DNA of 64,000 bases from Shewanella sp. MBTL60-007 (GCF_019654915.1 NZ_BPET01000018.1:1-64000); one strand, 5' to 3'. Shown: positions 1 through 8,610, counted from the first letter of the stretch. Made by a program: numbers and translations. Notes: generated by a model not told the origin, from the sequence alone.

Positions 1-31
1 TTTGTATTTATGTTAATAATTACGGTGGTGA

Positions 32-1174
32 ATGATTAATAAAAATATATTGGCTTTGTCTGTTTTAACTATTTTAAGTTGTAGTGCAAATGCTAGTGAT
101 ACTACTTTTAAATTTGGTGGGTATGTAAAAGCTGACGTAATGTTTAGTGATTATAGTAATGGTGCACCTGATTCAGGTCATATTTCGAGACAGTTTTATG
201 TGCCTGGGACTATATATGGTGTTTCTGATAATGGTGAGCAAGTTGTTGACTTTCAAGCTAGAGAGTCAAGATTTAACTTTAGCTCCCTCAGTAATATTAA
301 TGGGCATAAGTTAAAAGGGTTTATTGAATTAGACTTTATGACGCATGCGGATGGTAATGAACGCGTGTCGAATAGTTACTCTCCTAGAATTCGTCATGCG
401 CTAGTAAGCTTCGATAACTGGTTGGTTGGTCAAACTTGGACGACTTTTCAAAATCCAGCTGCGTTACCTGAAAACCTAGACTTTGTTGGTGCCGCAGAAG
501 GTACACCATTCGTTCGTCAAACACAGGTTCGTTACACTAATGGTGGTTTTCAGTTTGCGATAGAAAACCCTGAAACAACATTGACTGCAAATGTTGATAT
601 GGGGGGAGGAAGACTTACTAGCGGTAGTGGCATGGTTCCTGATTTTATTGCTCGTTATAACATTAATACCCAAGGTGGAGCTAAGTACTCTTTTGCAGCT
701 TTAGTGCGCCAATTAAATATTGAAGATGCAAACTACGATTCACAGGAAATGGCATATGGCATGAGTATGACTGGTGTTGTCCCTGTTGGTAACGATGATC
801 TTAAGTTCTCCGCTACAGCGGGATCGGGCTTAGGTCGCTATATGGCATTGAACTATGCCAATGCTGGTGTCATTGATAACAATGGTGATATTGAAACTAT
901 CGATTCTTACGGAGGATTTGTATCTTATCGTCATTGGTGGAATGAAAAGTGGCGCTCTAGTGTCACTCTATCTGGTTTCAAAGCTGATAATAATGAGTCT
1001 TTAACGGGTGGGAAAGTTAATAAAGAGTCCTATTCTGGCTATATCAACTTATTATATTCTCCAATTAAGCCGATTACAGTTGGTGTTGAATATATGTATG
1101 CTGAGAATACTAAGCAGAATAACGATTCAGCGGAATTGAATCGTGTGATGTTCTCTTTAAAGTACGTTATCTAA
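32..1174 (+). CDS. DcaP-like outer membrane channel protein
   Basis: A 380-residue outer-membrane protein with a Sec signal peptide (about residues 1-21, ending at an ANA-S type site). The mature N-terminus has the pattern FGGYVKADVMFSDYSNG followed by FYVPGTIYG. This is characteristic of the DcaP family of trimeric porins, which take up small anionic or aromatic compounds. The chain ends in an aromatic-rich strand (FSLKYVI), as expected for a beta-barrel, and the length fits the family. A Shine-Dalgarno-like GGTGG lies just before the ATG. It stands before the DMSP lyase gene on the same strand, but a 290-base gap with a strong hairpin separates them, so they may not be one transcript. A role in uptake of DMSP or a related osmolyte is inference from position only. 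The gene is more AT-rich than most of the window. Confidence 0.75.
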   Translation: MINKNILALSVLTILSCSANASDTTFKFGGYVKADVMFSDYSNGAPDSGHISRQFYVPGTIYGVSDNGEQVVDFQARESRFNFSSLSNINGHKLKGFIELDFMTHADGNERVSNSYSPRIRHALVSFDNWLVGQTWTTFQNPAALPENLDFVGAAEGTPFVRQTQVRYTNGGFQFAIENPETTLTANVDMGGGRLTSGSGMVPDFIARYNINTQGGAKYSFAALVRQLNIEDANYDSQEMAYGMSMTGVVPVGNDDLKFSATAGSGLGRYMALNYANAGVIDNNGDIETIDSYGGFVSYRHWWNEKWRSSVTLSGFKADNNESLTGGKVNKESYSGYINLLYSPIKPITVGVEYMYAENTKQNNDSAELNRVMFSLKYVI

Positions 1175-1208
1175 TTAAAGTTTTAATTCTTATTATCCTT
1201 TTTAGCAC

Positions 1209-1281
1209 AAATGGTGACAGACATTAGCTAGAAGATGCTCCCATTACAGCTGCGCCACGGATGGCGTGTCTGTGACCATTT
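1209..1281. terminator. Long nested hairpin, probable terminator
   Basis: Two 15-base arms (1209-1223 and 1267-1281) pair with a single mismatch and are followed by a T run. Inside the loop a second hairpin, CGCCA-CGGA-TGGCG, occupies 1253-1266. It lies 35 bases after the stop of the DcaP-like gene and suits a terminator. The elaborate interior leaves open a dispersed repeat or a structured RNA. Confidence 0.5.
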
Positions 1282-1351
1282 TTTACTATTTACTGTATTT
1301 TATAAATAGCCTTTATTTTAATTTGTGTTTTTAGCCGTGATTGTGAGCTAT

Positions 1352-1368
1352 ACAACATTGCATGTTGT
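1352..1368. promoter_or_regulatory. Palindrome upstream of dddY, candidate operator
   Basis: ACAACATTGCATGTTGT is a perfect inverted repeat (7-base arms, 3-base centre) about 95 bases before the dddY start. Its size suits a LysR or TetR operator, and regulators of both classes lie nearby. The link to either is inference. Confidence 0.35.
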
Positions 1369-1391
1369 TTATGTTGAGCTTGCTAGTTTTT

Positions 1392-1405
1392 TGGAATTAA
1401 TTCCA
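1392..1405. promoter_or_regulatory. Second palindrome upstream of dddY
   Basis: TGGAATTAATTCCA is a perfect 14-base palindrome 58 bases before the dddY start, within the AT-rich promoter region. It could be a repressor or activator site; no regulator is assigned. Confidence 0.3.
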
Positions 1406-1463
1406 TGTTTATTATTTCATTTAGAAAAAGGGGTTACTTATTAAAAATATTAAAGGGTGATGT

Positions 1464-2708
1464 ATGAGGTTTAATTTTTTGTTCGGGTCTTTGTTATTAT
1501 CAACGAGTGTTGTCGCTGCAGATATTCCTGATTTTCTCGATAAGAATGATATTGAGAATGCGCAATTTCAGTGTTTAGGTGACTCACCTCAATATAGTGC
1601 GAGAGATCAAAAGTATATCGATATCCTATGGGATGAAACGCTATCTTATTTGCAAGCCTATGCAGTGGCGTTAACCAATGATCAAGTCAGCGGATGCCTA
1701 AACTCTGATACTGCCATGATAGATTCAACCGAGGGCGGTCAGCATATTTGCGTGATGGACAGGCGCGATATGAAGCAGATGGTAAAAAACATCTATCAAG
1801 TAATTAATAATGCAGAAGAAGCAAAGAGATGTTTTGGCGCACGTGAAGATGTGAGTTGGATTTATAATCCCGGTGGTGAGCTAACCCAGAACTCCCCGGT
1901 TGCTCAGCATTTTAAGCGCACCACATTTGAAGAGTTTTTCGATGAGAAGGTGACAGATAAACAAGTGAAGCAGTATGGCGAAAGCTTTACTAAAAACTTT
2001 TATAAGATGGTGACTGGCGATGAAGTGAAAATGCCAGCCGTCTTCCCCTATGACATTAGCGCTAACTCTTTACCAAACCTATGGGCTGCAGCGGGTTGGT
2101 TCCCTATGTACGCCGAAGAGAGCAAGCGTAATGATAAGAACTTTAATAATATTCGTGGTGGTTATGCCTATGCTGAGATCTTCGGTCACTGGGGATTACT
2201 GCGTATCGATGAGATTAACGGTGAAAAAGTCGGAGCCGAGATTGGTATGACAGTACAGTCGGTAGATACCTTGTACCCGTTTCATAACCATGCGATCTCT
2301 GAGATGTACTACAATATGCGTATCCCCGCGTGTACCAATCAGTTTAAAACTATGGCTATACGTGAAGACTCACCACTGGTTAAAACTGTTGAAGAGGATG
2401 ACAAGATCCGTCGAGTACAGTTTGATGAGGGGCAGCACAATTCGCAAACTATGTGGCGTTCGGGTAGTAGTGAACAAGATCCATTGATCTATTTCCACCA
2501 AAATACGATACATGCGTTTGATGTCGATGGTAGTTGTGAGGCTAACCCTGCAGAGCGTGCGATTGTGTCTGTATGGGCAAGAAGTAATGCCCATGATAAA
2601 CGCAATGATTATGGCACCACCTTACTGTGTGAATCAGCCAAGAACCCAGGCACACCGGCTAAACGCGGTGAAGTGATCCAGTGTGATCTTACTAAGCTGA
2701 AGTGGTAA
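1464..2708 (+). CDS. dddY: DMSP lyase DddY (periplasmic)
   Basis: Cleaves dimethylsulfoniopropionate to dimethyl sulfide and acrylate in the periplasm. The 414-residue protein has a signal peptide (about 1-19, ending VVA-AD) and a C-terminal cupin region. The metal-site signature is visible as H274-N-H276 followed by E280 and Y282 (HxHxxxExY), with a further His at 350 in NTIHAF. The spacing matches the zinc ligands and catalytic Tyr reported for DddY. The length (about 400) and the Cys-containing N-terminal helical region also fit, and this family is known from Shewanella. GTGATGT precedes the ATG at 1464, with AAAGGG as ribosome binding site. It is flanked by two outer-membrane channel genes and, downstream, a convergent LysR gene. 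No acrylate-processing genes (acuN/acuK, dddAC) are in the window, so the fate of acrylate is not shown here. Confidence 0.88.
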   Translation: MRFNFLFGSLLLSTSVVAADIPDFLDKNDIENAQFQCLGDSPQYSARDQKYIDILWDETLSYLQAYAVALTNDQVSGCLNSDTAMIDSTEGGQHICVMDRRDMKQMVKNIYQVINNAEEAKRCFGAREDVSWIYNPGGELTQNSPVAQHFKRTTFEEFFDEKVTDKQVKQYGESFTKNFYKMVTGDEVKMPAVFPYDISANSLPNLWAAAGWFPMYAEESKRNDKNFNNIRGGYAYAEIFGHWGLLRIDEINGEKVGAEIGMTVQSVDTLYPFHNHAISEMYYNMRIPACTNQFKTMAIREDSPLVKTVEEDDKIRRVQFDEGQHNSQTMWRSGSSEQDPLIYFHQNTIHAFDVDGSCEANPAERAIVSVWARSNAHDKRNDYGTTLLCESAKNPGTPAKRGEVIQCDLTKLKW

Positions 2709-2788
2709 TTACGATAAAAGGCGGTGGGCAAAAGCTGCCGCCTAAAAATATAAGAAGATATAAATTGAAGTTGGAAGGGATATCTCTG

Positions 2789-3895
2789 ATGAAAAAAATG
2801 AATTTAGTGTTACCGCTAGTGAGCATTATTGCTATGACAAGCCAATATGCCTTAGCCGATGATTTGGAGATTGGCGGTTCGGTAAGGGTAAACTATAGCT
2901 ACAGTGACTATTCAGAATCTTCAAAAGATAAATTAGGTGATTTTGATTTTAATCTATTTTCTATTACTTTTTCTGATAAATGGAATGATATTGGCGTTAA
3001 AGCCGAATATCGATTTTATGATGGTTATGATCATTTAAAGTATGGTTATGCTTATTGGGATGCCAATGAAGACCTTACAATAAGCGGTGGTGCTATCAGT
3101 AAACCCTTTGGTAATAAGGGGTACGCATCCCACAACTGGTGGTACAGCCTGAATTACTATATGGGGTTTGAGGATGATTATGGTCTAGGTGTGAGCGCTC
3201 AATATCAAAATGGTAGTTCATTAACCGAAGTTGCATTCATTAAAAATGCCATCTATGGCTCTACAGATCATAGGGATTTTGCCGGTACAGTGGCTAAAGG
3301 CACTGTAGGTGACATCACCTATAACAACGAAGAGACCAATACCTTTGCTGGTCGTCAAAGCTTTACCTTAACCAGTGGTGATTTGACGACGATTATCGGC
3401 GCTTCTATTGAATATGGTCAGCTATATAACTCAGAGTTTGGTGAGAATGGCGACACGCTTAATTACGCCGTGCATCTTGATCTGAATTATGACGGCTGGG
3501 GTTTTCAAGCTCAATATTTAGCGTTTGATTTTGATCAGTATGATGATGGCCAAATCGATCCTAATAAGATAGGTATGGGCATGCTCGATGGTTTTTACGA
3601 AGTCGCGAGCAAGGGGAATATCTATACCGCAAACCTGTCTAAGAGTGTTGGCACTTCATGGGGCAGTTTAACTCTTTATAACGATTTCAGTATGGTACAG
3701 CCTGACTTTGAAGAGTTTGATGACTCATTATTGAATACTATGGGGCTTTCAATAGCCTATGGCCCAGTCTTTGTGTATGTGGACTACTACATGGCGAAGA
3801 ATGTGCTCTGGTTGGGTGGCAATAGCTTAGGCTTAGTCCAAAGCGATGATCACTGGAACCACCGCTTCAATATCAATTTTGCTTACTATTTCTAG
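2789..3895 (+). CDS. Outer membrane porin downstream of dddY
   Basis: A beta-barrel protein of about 368 residues. The ORF is open from 2702, but the start is placed at ATG 2789, which has GGAAGGGA 9 bases upstream and begins a clean signal peptide (MKKMNLVLPLV...YALA-DD). The mature protein is rich in Tyr, Asp and Gly with alternating strands and ends NINFAYYF, a typical terminal aromatic strand. It resembles general OprO/OprP-like carbohydrate or anion porins; I cannot name a closer family. It follows dddY by 80 bases with no terminator between, so co-transcription is likely. Supplying DMSP to periplasmic DddY, or exporting acrylate, is a reasonable inference. Confidence 0.7.
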   Translation: MKKMNLVLPLVSIIAMTSQYALADDLEIGGSVRVNYSYSDYSESSKDKLGDFDFNLFSITFSDKWNDIGVKAEYRFYDGYDHLKYGYAYWDANEDLTISGGAISKPFGNKGYASHNWWYSLNYYMGFEDDYGLGVSAQYQNGSSLTEVAFIKNAIYGSTDHRDFAGTVAKGTVGDITYNNEETNTFAGRQSFTLTSGDLTTIIGASIEYGQLYNSEFGENGDTLNYAVHLDLNYDGWGFQAQYLAFDFDQYDDGQIDPNKIGMGMLDGFYEVASKGNIYTANLSKSVGTSWGSLTLYNDFSMVQPDFEEFDDSLLNTMGLSIAYGPVFVYVDYYMAKNVLWLGGNSLGLVQSDDHWNHRFNINFAYYF

Positions 3896-3942
3896 TTATA
3901 CTGATTGGTATTATTGCCGTTTAGATAGCAGTCGATAGTAAA

Positions 3943-3969
3943 ATGCCAACCAAGGGTTGGTATTTTTGT
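3943..3969 (+). terminator. Rho-independent terminator of the dddY-porin transcript
   Basis: CCAACC-AAG-GGTTGG hairpin (3946-3960), extended by A/T pairs and followed by TATTTTTGTTTTT. It lies 50 bases after the porin stop, before the convergent LysR gene. Confidence 0.75.
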
Positions 3970-4028
3970 TTTTAGCCCTAAACCACCTACTTCAGAAGGT
4001 GGCTTCCTACTTTTAGGTTACATACGGA

Positions 4029-4916
4029 TTAGCCCTGTAGTCTAGATTGCGGTACTTCACCCAACTCCAGCACGTTGGCTTTAATTAGGTTAATAAGCTG
4101 ATTAGTCGCTTCTGTTTGCGTGTCAGGGTTGAGATACAGTGACTCATTAAAGGGCGGCAGCGGCGGAATGTTATGCTCAATCGGATCGATGATCTGCATC
4201 TTATCGCTGATACGAAACTCAGCAATAGGGGCGATAACGAGATCATTCTCCACCGCCATACACATGGCTGCTGGTGAAGGTGTCGATAGCAGAACGCTCA
4301 TGGGACGCATGGAGATCTGGTGATTGGCAAAAACCTGAGCACGGATCGGACAGTTTTCAGGATACAGCGCCATAGGCACGGTTTCGCGTTTATGGGCACT
4401 ACCACCTTTTGCGGCAACCCAATGAAAGCGGCGCTCAAATAACAACTCGCCATGACCAACTGCCGGGGCTTGCCAATGGGTCGCGACAATCACATCGAAC
4501 TCGCCATTATGTAGTCGCTTATAGAGGTTGCCACTGACATCGGTATCTATGACTAACTCAATACAGGTAAATTCACGAATAAACTCTAGCAGGCAACTGC
4601 CTAGGTAACGATTGATGTAGTCTGTCGGCACCCCGAGTCGTATGACTTCACGATTTTGACAATCTTTTAGCTCGTCGATCGCTTGAGAACTGAGCTGCAG
4701 CATCTTATAGGCGTAGTTGAGTAGTGTCTTGCCGGACTCGGTCATGGTGACCCCTTTGTTGTCTCTTAGCAGCAAAGGTTGACCAACGCTTTCTTCTAAC
4801 TTTTTGATTTGTAAACTTAAAGTTGACTGGGTGCGGCACAGCTTTTCAGCAGCTTTAGATAAGTTGCCACACTCTACAACCGCAATGAAGCTCTCTAATA
4901 GTTCGATTTTTAACAT
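4029..4916 (-). CDS. LysR-family transcriptional regulator
   Basis: A 295-residue protein with an N-terminal winged helix-turn-helix (about 1-60; FIAVVECGNLSKAAEKLCRTQSTLSLQIKKLE is the classic LysR HTH, here in part) and a periplasmic-binding-like effector domain (about 90-290). It is convergent with the dddY-porin pair and divergent from the TetR gene at 5039. Position suggests that it controls dddY in response to DMSP or acrylate, but no target is proven. Its own upstream region has TATTGAGT (4921-4928) and ACTCAATA (4952-4959), an 8-base inverted repeat with a 23-base spacer that could be an autoregulatory site. Confidence 0.85.
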   Translation of the reverse strand: MLKIELLESFIAVVECGNLSKAAEKLCRTQSTLSLQIKKLEESVGQPLLLRDNKGVTMTESGKTLLNYAYKMLQLSSQAIDELKDCQNREVIRLGVPTDYINRYLGSCLLEFIREFTCIELVIDTDVSGNLYKRLHNGEFDVIVATHWQAPAVGHGELLFERRFHWVAAKGGSAHKRETVPMALYPENCPIRAQVFANHQISMRPMSVLLSTPSPAAMCMAVENDLVIAPIAEFRISDKMQIIDPIEHNIPPLPPFNESLYLNPDTQTEATNQLINLIKANVLELGEVPQSRLQG

Positions 4917-5038
4917 AGGCTATTGAGTTTATTCATAGTGGTATCAGTATTACTCAATACCCCCGAGTGCCGCTAGGCTGCTACTTTACGAATGTGACGT
5001 GAATTTCAATTGATTGTTAGATTTGTGAAGAGGTCGAC

Positions 5039-5686
5039 ATGAGTAACTGGCAGCAGCGAGAAAGCTACTTAACGGATATTGCCGAGCGTTGTTTACGGGG
5101 GCATAAGAGCTTTGATTTGCGGCGCTCTCACTTGGTTGAGGCGAGCCAGATCTCTAAGGGTACCATCTACAATCATTTTCCCTCAGAGGCTGATTTAGTG
5201 GTGGCCGTTGCAACGGCGCATTACAGAAGACGTCTTGAGAGAGCGGCGATCGATGATGCGCAATACAGTGATTATTTGACTCGATTCCTCATGCATCATT
5301 GCTGGGGACTAAGAGACGATCTTTTATATGATCGGTTTATCATTTCCCGCGTGATGCCGAACCCAGAATTGCTTGAGCTGGTGACTGATGATAACCGAGC
5401 CGCATTCGAGCAGGTTTATGGTGAGTATATCAATTGGAATAACGAGCTGATTAAATCTGTCGGCGTTGTAGAGGGCTTTAATCGCGCGGAGTTGGTGGCT
5501 AATTATCTGCGCGGCGCTTTAATTAACTGTGACGATGCGGGTAAGGCGTATGATGATGCCTGTCTGTATTATCAATTTAGCTATGCACTCGCGCAGCTGA
5601 TGGGGCATTCAAATAAGCGTATTCCTAAACAGCCTGAGTACGCTAGCTGGCTTGCTCGGCTAGAGCCAGCGGCAAATGCCGCTTAG
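5039..5686 (+). CDS. TetR-family transcriptional regulator
   Basis: A 215-residue protein. The N-terminal TetR HTH (about 8-55) includes ASQISKGTIYNHFPSEADLV, the usual recognition helix. The helical C-terminal ligand domain has no recognisable specificity. AAGAGG lies 5 bases before the ATG. It is divergent from the LysR gene and convergent with cpxA, whose stop lies 11 bases away, so it is a single-gene transcript. Target unknown; the divergent region or dddY are possibilities. Confidence 0.75.
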   Translation: MSNWQQRESYLTDIAERCLRGHKSFDLRRSHLVEASQISKGTIYNHFPSEADLVVAVATAHYRRRLERAAIDDAQYSDYLTRFLMHHCWGLRDDLLYDRFIISRVMPNPELLELVTDDNRAAFEQVYGEYINWNNELIKSVGVVEGFNRAELVANYLRGALINCDDAGKAYDDACLYYQFSYALAQLMGHSNKRIPKQPEYASWLARLEPAANAA

Positions 5687-5697
5687 CGCTAGAAATA

Positions 5698-7068
5698 TTA
5701 GTGTAGAGGCAGGCTGATACTGATCTTTAAGCCATTCGGTTGCTGGTTTTCAGCTTGGATCTTGCCTTGATGGGCCTGAATTGCCGCCTTGGCAATTGCT
5801 AGGCCTAATCCCCAGCCACCGGACTCCCTTTCACGGGCTGATTGTGGACGGTAAAAAGGTTTGAAGATCGCATCTAAGTCGGCCTCATCACTGATCCCCG
5901 GGCCATCATCGATAATCTCTATCTGAACACTGCTGGTAGTGGCAATCGCTTGAATAGAGACTCGAGTATCGGCATAGCGAATCGCATTCCGCAGCAGGTT
6001 TTCCACCGCACGGCACAGGGGTCTAGGGTAAAGTGGCAAAGTGATTGATTCATCGATATCGATATGTAGCTGTTTCTGCTGTTGCTGGGCCTCGAAATCG
6101 GCGTCATCTAACACTTGGCTTAAGCTTTCCGATAACTCTAAGTTGCGTTTTGTCTCATTGGCGTTGAGCTTTACTCGTGAGAGTTCTAGCAGCTCGGCAA
6201 TCATCTGTTCGAGTTGGTCGGCTTCATATTCGATGCGTTCGGTTTCTGGTGTCGCTAAGCCTTTCTTGCGGCTTAATGCCAAAGAGAGTTTTAGCCTTGT
6301 CAGTGGTGTGCGCAGCTCGTGGGAGATATCGCTGATCAATCTTTGTTGACTCTTAACCATATCCTCTACCGAGTCGGCCATGCCATTGAAGGCTTGAGCC
6401 AGCTGGCCAATTTCGTCGTTGCGCTGGGCGGTCGCCATATCGACGCGGCTACTTAAATCGCCATCGGCAAGGGCATCGGCGCTGCGTTTGAGTGAACGCA
6501 GTGGCTTACCTAGATGCCAAGCAAATAAACCACATAGCAAGCCTGATAGCAGGATCGCGATGCTGAGAGTTAAGATCTTATTGTCGATAAAAAAGAAGAA
6601 CCAAGGTCTTGGGTGGTGCTCGGGTAAGCGGCCGTATAGGCTGTAGGGTTTACCTTCTATTTTGAAGTTATAAGGCCCGAAAATCAGCTCATCTCTAAAT
6701 TGATGTTTAATTGGATGGCCAGCTTCATCTGCCATCAACATAAAGCGCCTCAGGGAGCGTGATTGTTTATGGCTGTTCAGTACCTTGCCATACTCATCGA
6801 CAAGATAGATCCGCGCAGGGCGGCCTTTAAACTCTTTAAAGCGGCTCCAATGTTTCAGTTTTTCAGAGTTTAATACCTGCGGGTTGCTGGCTATGCGCTC
6901 GGCGCTACGTTCAAGCATGCGCTTCAGTGGTATCGGAAGTTCTGATTGATCGTGGTTTTGCTGCAACAGAGGTAGCAGCCCTATGAGTGCGATGATCAGC
7001 GAGCTGCAGAGCCAAAAGCCCAGTAGTAGCTTAACGAATATATTATTGGGATTTTTTGTTAGCTGCAT
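5698..7068 (-). CDS. cpxA: Sensor histidine kinase CpxA
   Basis: Inner-membrane sensor kinase/phosphatase for envelope stress, partner of CpxR. The 456 residues show a first membrane helix (about 12-32), a periplasmic sensor region with a basic patch, a second helix (about 168-190), a HAMP domain (LGKPLRSLKRSADALADGDL), the H-box ISHELRTPLTRLKLSL and an ATPase domain with N box (LLRNAIRYA) and G box (DDGPGIS, GGWGLGLAIAK). Its ATG at 7068 directly abuts the cpxR stop, so translation is probably coupled. Identity rests on the kinase architecture together with the cpxR, cpxP-like and fieF neighbours. Confidence 0.9.
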   Translation of the reverse strand: MQLTKNPNNIFVKLLLGFWLCSSLIIALIGLLPLLQQNHDQSELPIPLKRMLERSAERIASNPQVLNSEKLKHWSRFKEFKGRPARIYLVDEYGKVLNSHKQSRSLRRFMLMADEAGHPIKHQFRDELIFGPYNFKIEGKPYSLYGRLPEHHPRPWFFFFIDNKILTLSIAILLSGLLCGLFAWHLGKPLRSLKRSADALADGDLSSRVDMATAQRNDEIGQLAQAFNGMADSVEDMVKSQQRLISDISHELRTPLTRLKLSLALSRKKGLATPETERIEYEADQLEQMIAELLELSRVKLNANETKRNLELSESLSQVLDDADFEAQQQQKQLHIDIDESITLPLYPRPLCRAVENLLRNAIRYADTRVSIQAIATTSSVQIEIIDDGPGISDEADLDAIFKPFYRPQSARERESGGWGLGLAIAKAAIQAHQGKIQAENQQPNGLKISISLPLH

Positions 7069-7752
7069 TTAGGGTAACCAGATGTAGCCTTTACCGCGTA
7101 TCGTTTTTACTCTTGGGCGGCCATCATCGCGCTCAGGCATCTTCTTACGTAGGTTAGAAAGGTGCATATCTAAGCTACGGTCGAAAGGCATCAGCTTTTT
7201 GCCGAGTACTTTTTCGCTTAAGGCCTCTTTGCTTGCTAGCTCGCCAGCATTTTTTACTAGCTCACACAGTAAGCTGAACTCGGTTCCAGTGAGGATGATG
7301 AGCTGATCTTGGCAATGGACCTCCTGACGAGCAGGATCCAGCTTTATATCGCCATAATGATGTGTGGTTTGCTGCGTCTCATTGGGCTGAATATGAGTAC
7401 GGCGGATGATGGCGCGAATACGCGCCACCAGTTCTCTGTCGTTAAATGGCTTAGGTAGATAGTCATCGGCACCGATCTCTAAGCCGACCACGCGATCGAT
7501 TTCATCACCGCGAGCCGTTAGCATCAACACCGGCGTCTGTTTCTTGCTACGCAGGGCGCGCAGTACTTCAAAACCATTAAGTTTGGGCAGCATGACATCG
7601 AGTAAGATTAGGTCGAACTGCTGCGCTAAAGCGAGATCGAGCCCTGCCTGGCCATCGTGGGCGAGTGTTAGCTCGAAACCTTCAAGTTCCAGCAGTTGTG
7701 CAAGCAACTCTGATAGACCTAAGTCATCATCTACCAACAATATACGGCTCAT
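7069..7752 (-). CDS. cpxR: Response regulator CpxR
   Basis: OmpR/PhoB-type regulator of 227 residues. The receiver domain has the acidic pair near residue 8, the phospho-accepting Asp in LILLDVMLPKLNG (about 51), the Thr in LMLTARG and the Lys in YLPKPF. The C-terminal winged helix ends PRVKTIRGKGYIWLP. It is first gene of the cpxRA operon and divergent from a cpxP-like gene. The shared intergenic region carries two CpxR-box matches, consistent with autoregulation. Confidence 0.92.
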   Translation of the reverse strand: MSRILLVDDDLGLSELLAQLLELEGFELTLAHDGQAGLDLALAQQFDLILLDVMLPKLNGFEVLRALRSKKQTPVLMLTARGDEIDRVVGLEIGADDYLPKPFNDRELVARIRAIIRRTHIQPNETQQTTHHYGDIKLDPARQEVHCQDQLIILTGTEFSLLCELVKNAGELASKEALSEKVLGKKLMPFDRSLDMHLSNLRKKMPERDDGRPRVKTIRGKGYIWLP

Positions 7753-7820
7753 ATTTACCCTTTTATCTACTCTTACTATGCTGAGTATACCCTGTTTGAT
7801 GTCAATTGCGGTTTAGGAGT

Positions 7821-7835
7821 GTAATTCAACGTAAA
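7821..7835. promoter_or_regulatory. CpxR box (one mismatch)
   Basis: GTAATTCAACGTAAA fits the CpxR consensus GTAAA-N5-GTAAA with one mismatch. It lies 69 bases from the cpxR start, in the divergent cpxR/cpxP region. Confidence 0.55.
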
Positions 7836-7865
7836 GATCTAAGTGTGGCGGGATATTTAAACTGC

Positions 7866-7880
7866 TTTACAGAGCTTTAC
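7866..7880 (-). promoter_or_regulatory. CpxR box (perfect)
   Basis: TTTACAGAGCTTTAC on the plus strand is GTAAA-GCTCT-GTAAA on the minus strand, an exact match to the CpxR consensus. It lies just before TATATAA (7883-7889), a plausible -10 element for the cpxP-like gene. Confidence 0.7.
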
Positions 7881-7970
7881 GCTATATAAACCCAACATTA
7901 CGTTAAGCCAACTAAACTGGTAAGCGTCAAATCAAGCTTAGCGGGTCTAAGCACAATTATTGAGGCTACC

Positions 7971-8450
7971 ATGATGAAAAAGAATACGTTAAAAGCAGGT
8001 TTGCTTGCCATAGTGGCCAGCAGTGTATTACTAACCGCAGGTGTGAGTGCTGGTGAAGGGCATCACGGTTCACATGAGGGTAAGAGCTACCATCAGATGA
8101 AAGGTGAACGTGGCGGTCATCACGACATGCGTAAAATGTTCCGTGGTTTGGATTTAACCGATGAACAGAAAACTGAAATTAAGGCGCTTTTCACGGCTCA
8201 CCGTGATGAGATGAAGCAAAACCGTCCTTCAAAAGAGCAACGTGCGGCGCAAAAATCGCAGATGCTAGATTTTATTACCAGCACTAACTTTAACGAAGAT
8301 GAAGTGAGACAAGCACTGGCGGCAAAGCAAGAGGCTCGTCAGCAAAAAGCTGTGGATATGCTGAAGCTACAAAACCAAGCCTATCAACTACTAACACCTG
8401 AGCAACAAGAGAAATTCAAGCAGCGTTTTGAAAAGCATCATAATCGATAA
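7971..8450 (+). CDS. cpxP: CpxP/Spy-family periplasmic protein
   Basis: A periplasmic chaperone/adaptor of the LTxxQ family that damps CpxA in better-studied bacteria. It has 159 residues: a signal peptide (about 1-28, VSAGEG), a His-rich segment (GHHGSHEGKSYHQ), then charged helices with two family motifs, LTDEQKTEIK (about 61-70) and LTPEQQEKFK (about 143-152). TTGAGG precedes the two adjacent ATG codons at 7971 and 7974; either can serve. CpxR boxes lie upstream and fieF downstream. Whether it is CpxP itself or a Spy-like relative cannot be settled here. Confidence 0.82.
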   Translation: MMKKNTLKAGLLAIVASSVLLTAGVSAGEGHHGSHEGKSYHQMKGERGGHHDMRKMFRGLDLTDEQKTEIKALFTAHRDEMKQNRPSKEQRAAQKSQMLDFITSTNFNEDEVRQALAAKQEARQQKAVDMLKLQNQAYQLLTPEQQEKFKQRFEKHHNR

Positions 8451-8524
8451 TGGACCTGACGGCAGCTGGCGTATGGTTCTGCCGATAGGCTAACTGCTTT
8501 TTTCGATTACATCGATAGGCATTA

Positions 8525-8561
8525 ACTTGAGGGAAATCATCAGTTTTTCCCTCAAGTTTGT
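8525..8561 (+). terminator. Terminator after the cpxP-like gene
   Basis: ACTTGAGGGAAA and TTTCCCTCAAGT arms around a short loop, about 75 bases after the cpxP-like stop and before fieF. The T run sits partly inside the stem, so efficiency is uncertain. Confidence 0.55.
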
Positions 8562-8610
8562 TATAAACTTAGAATCTGTGCTTCCCTTACTTTAACAGTA
8601 AACAGATTTT

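Noticed and set aside
1209..1281. Possible tRNA or tRNA-like gene
   Set aside because: No cloverleaf with T-loop and anticodon arm can be drawn; it is a nested hairpin.
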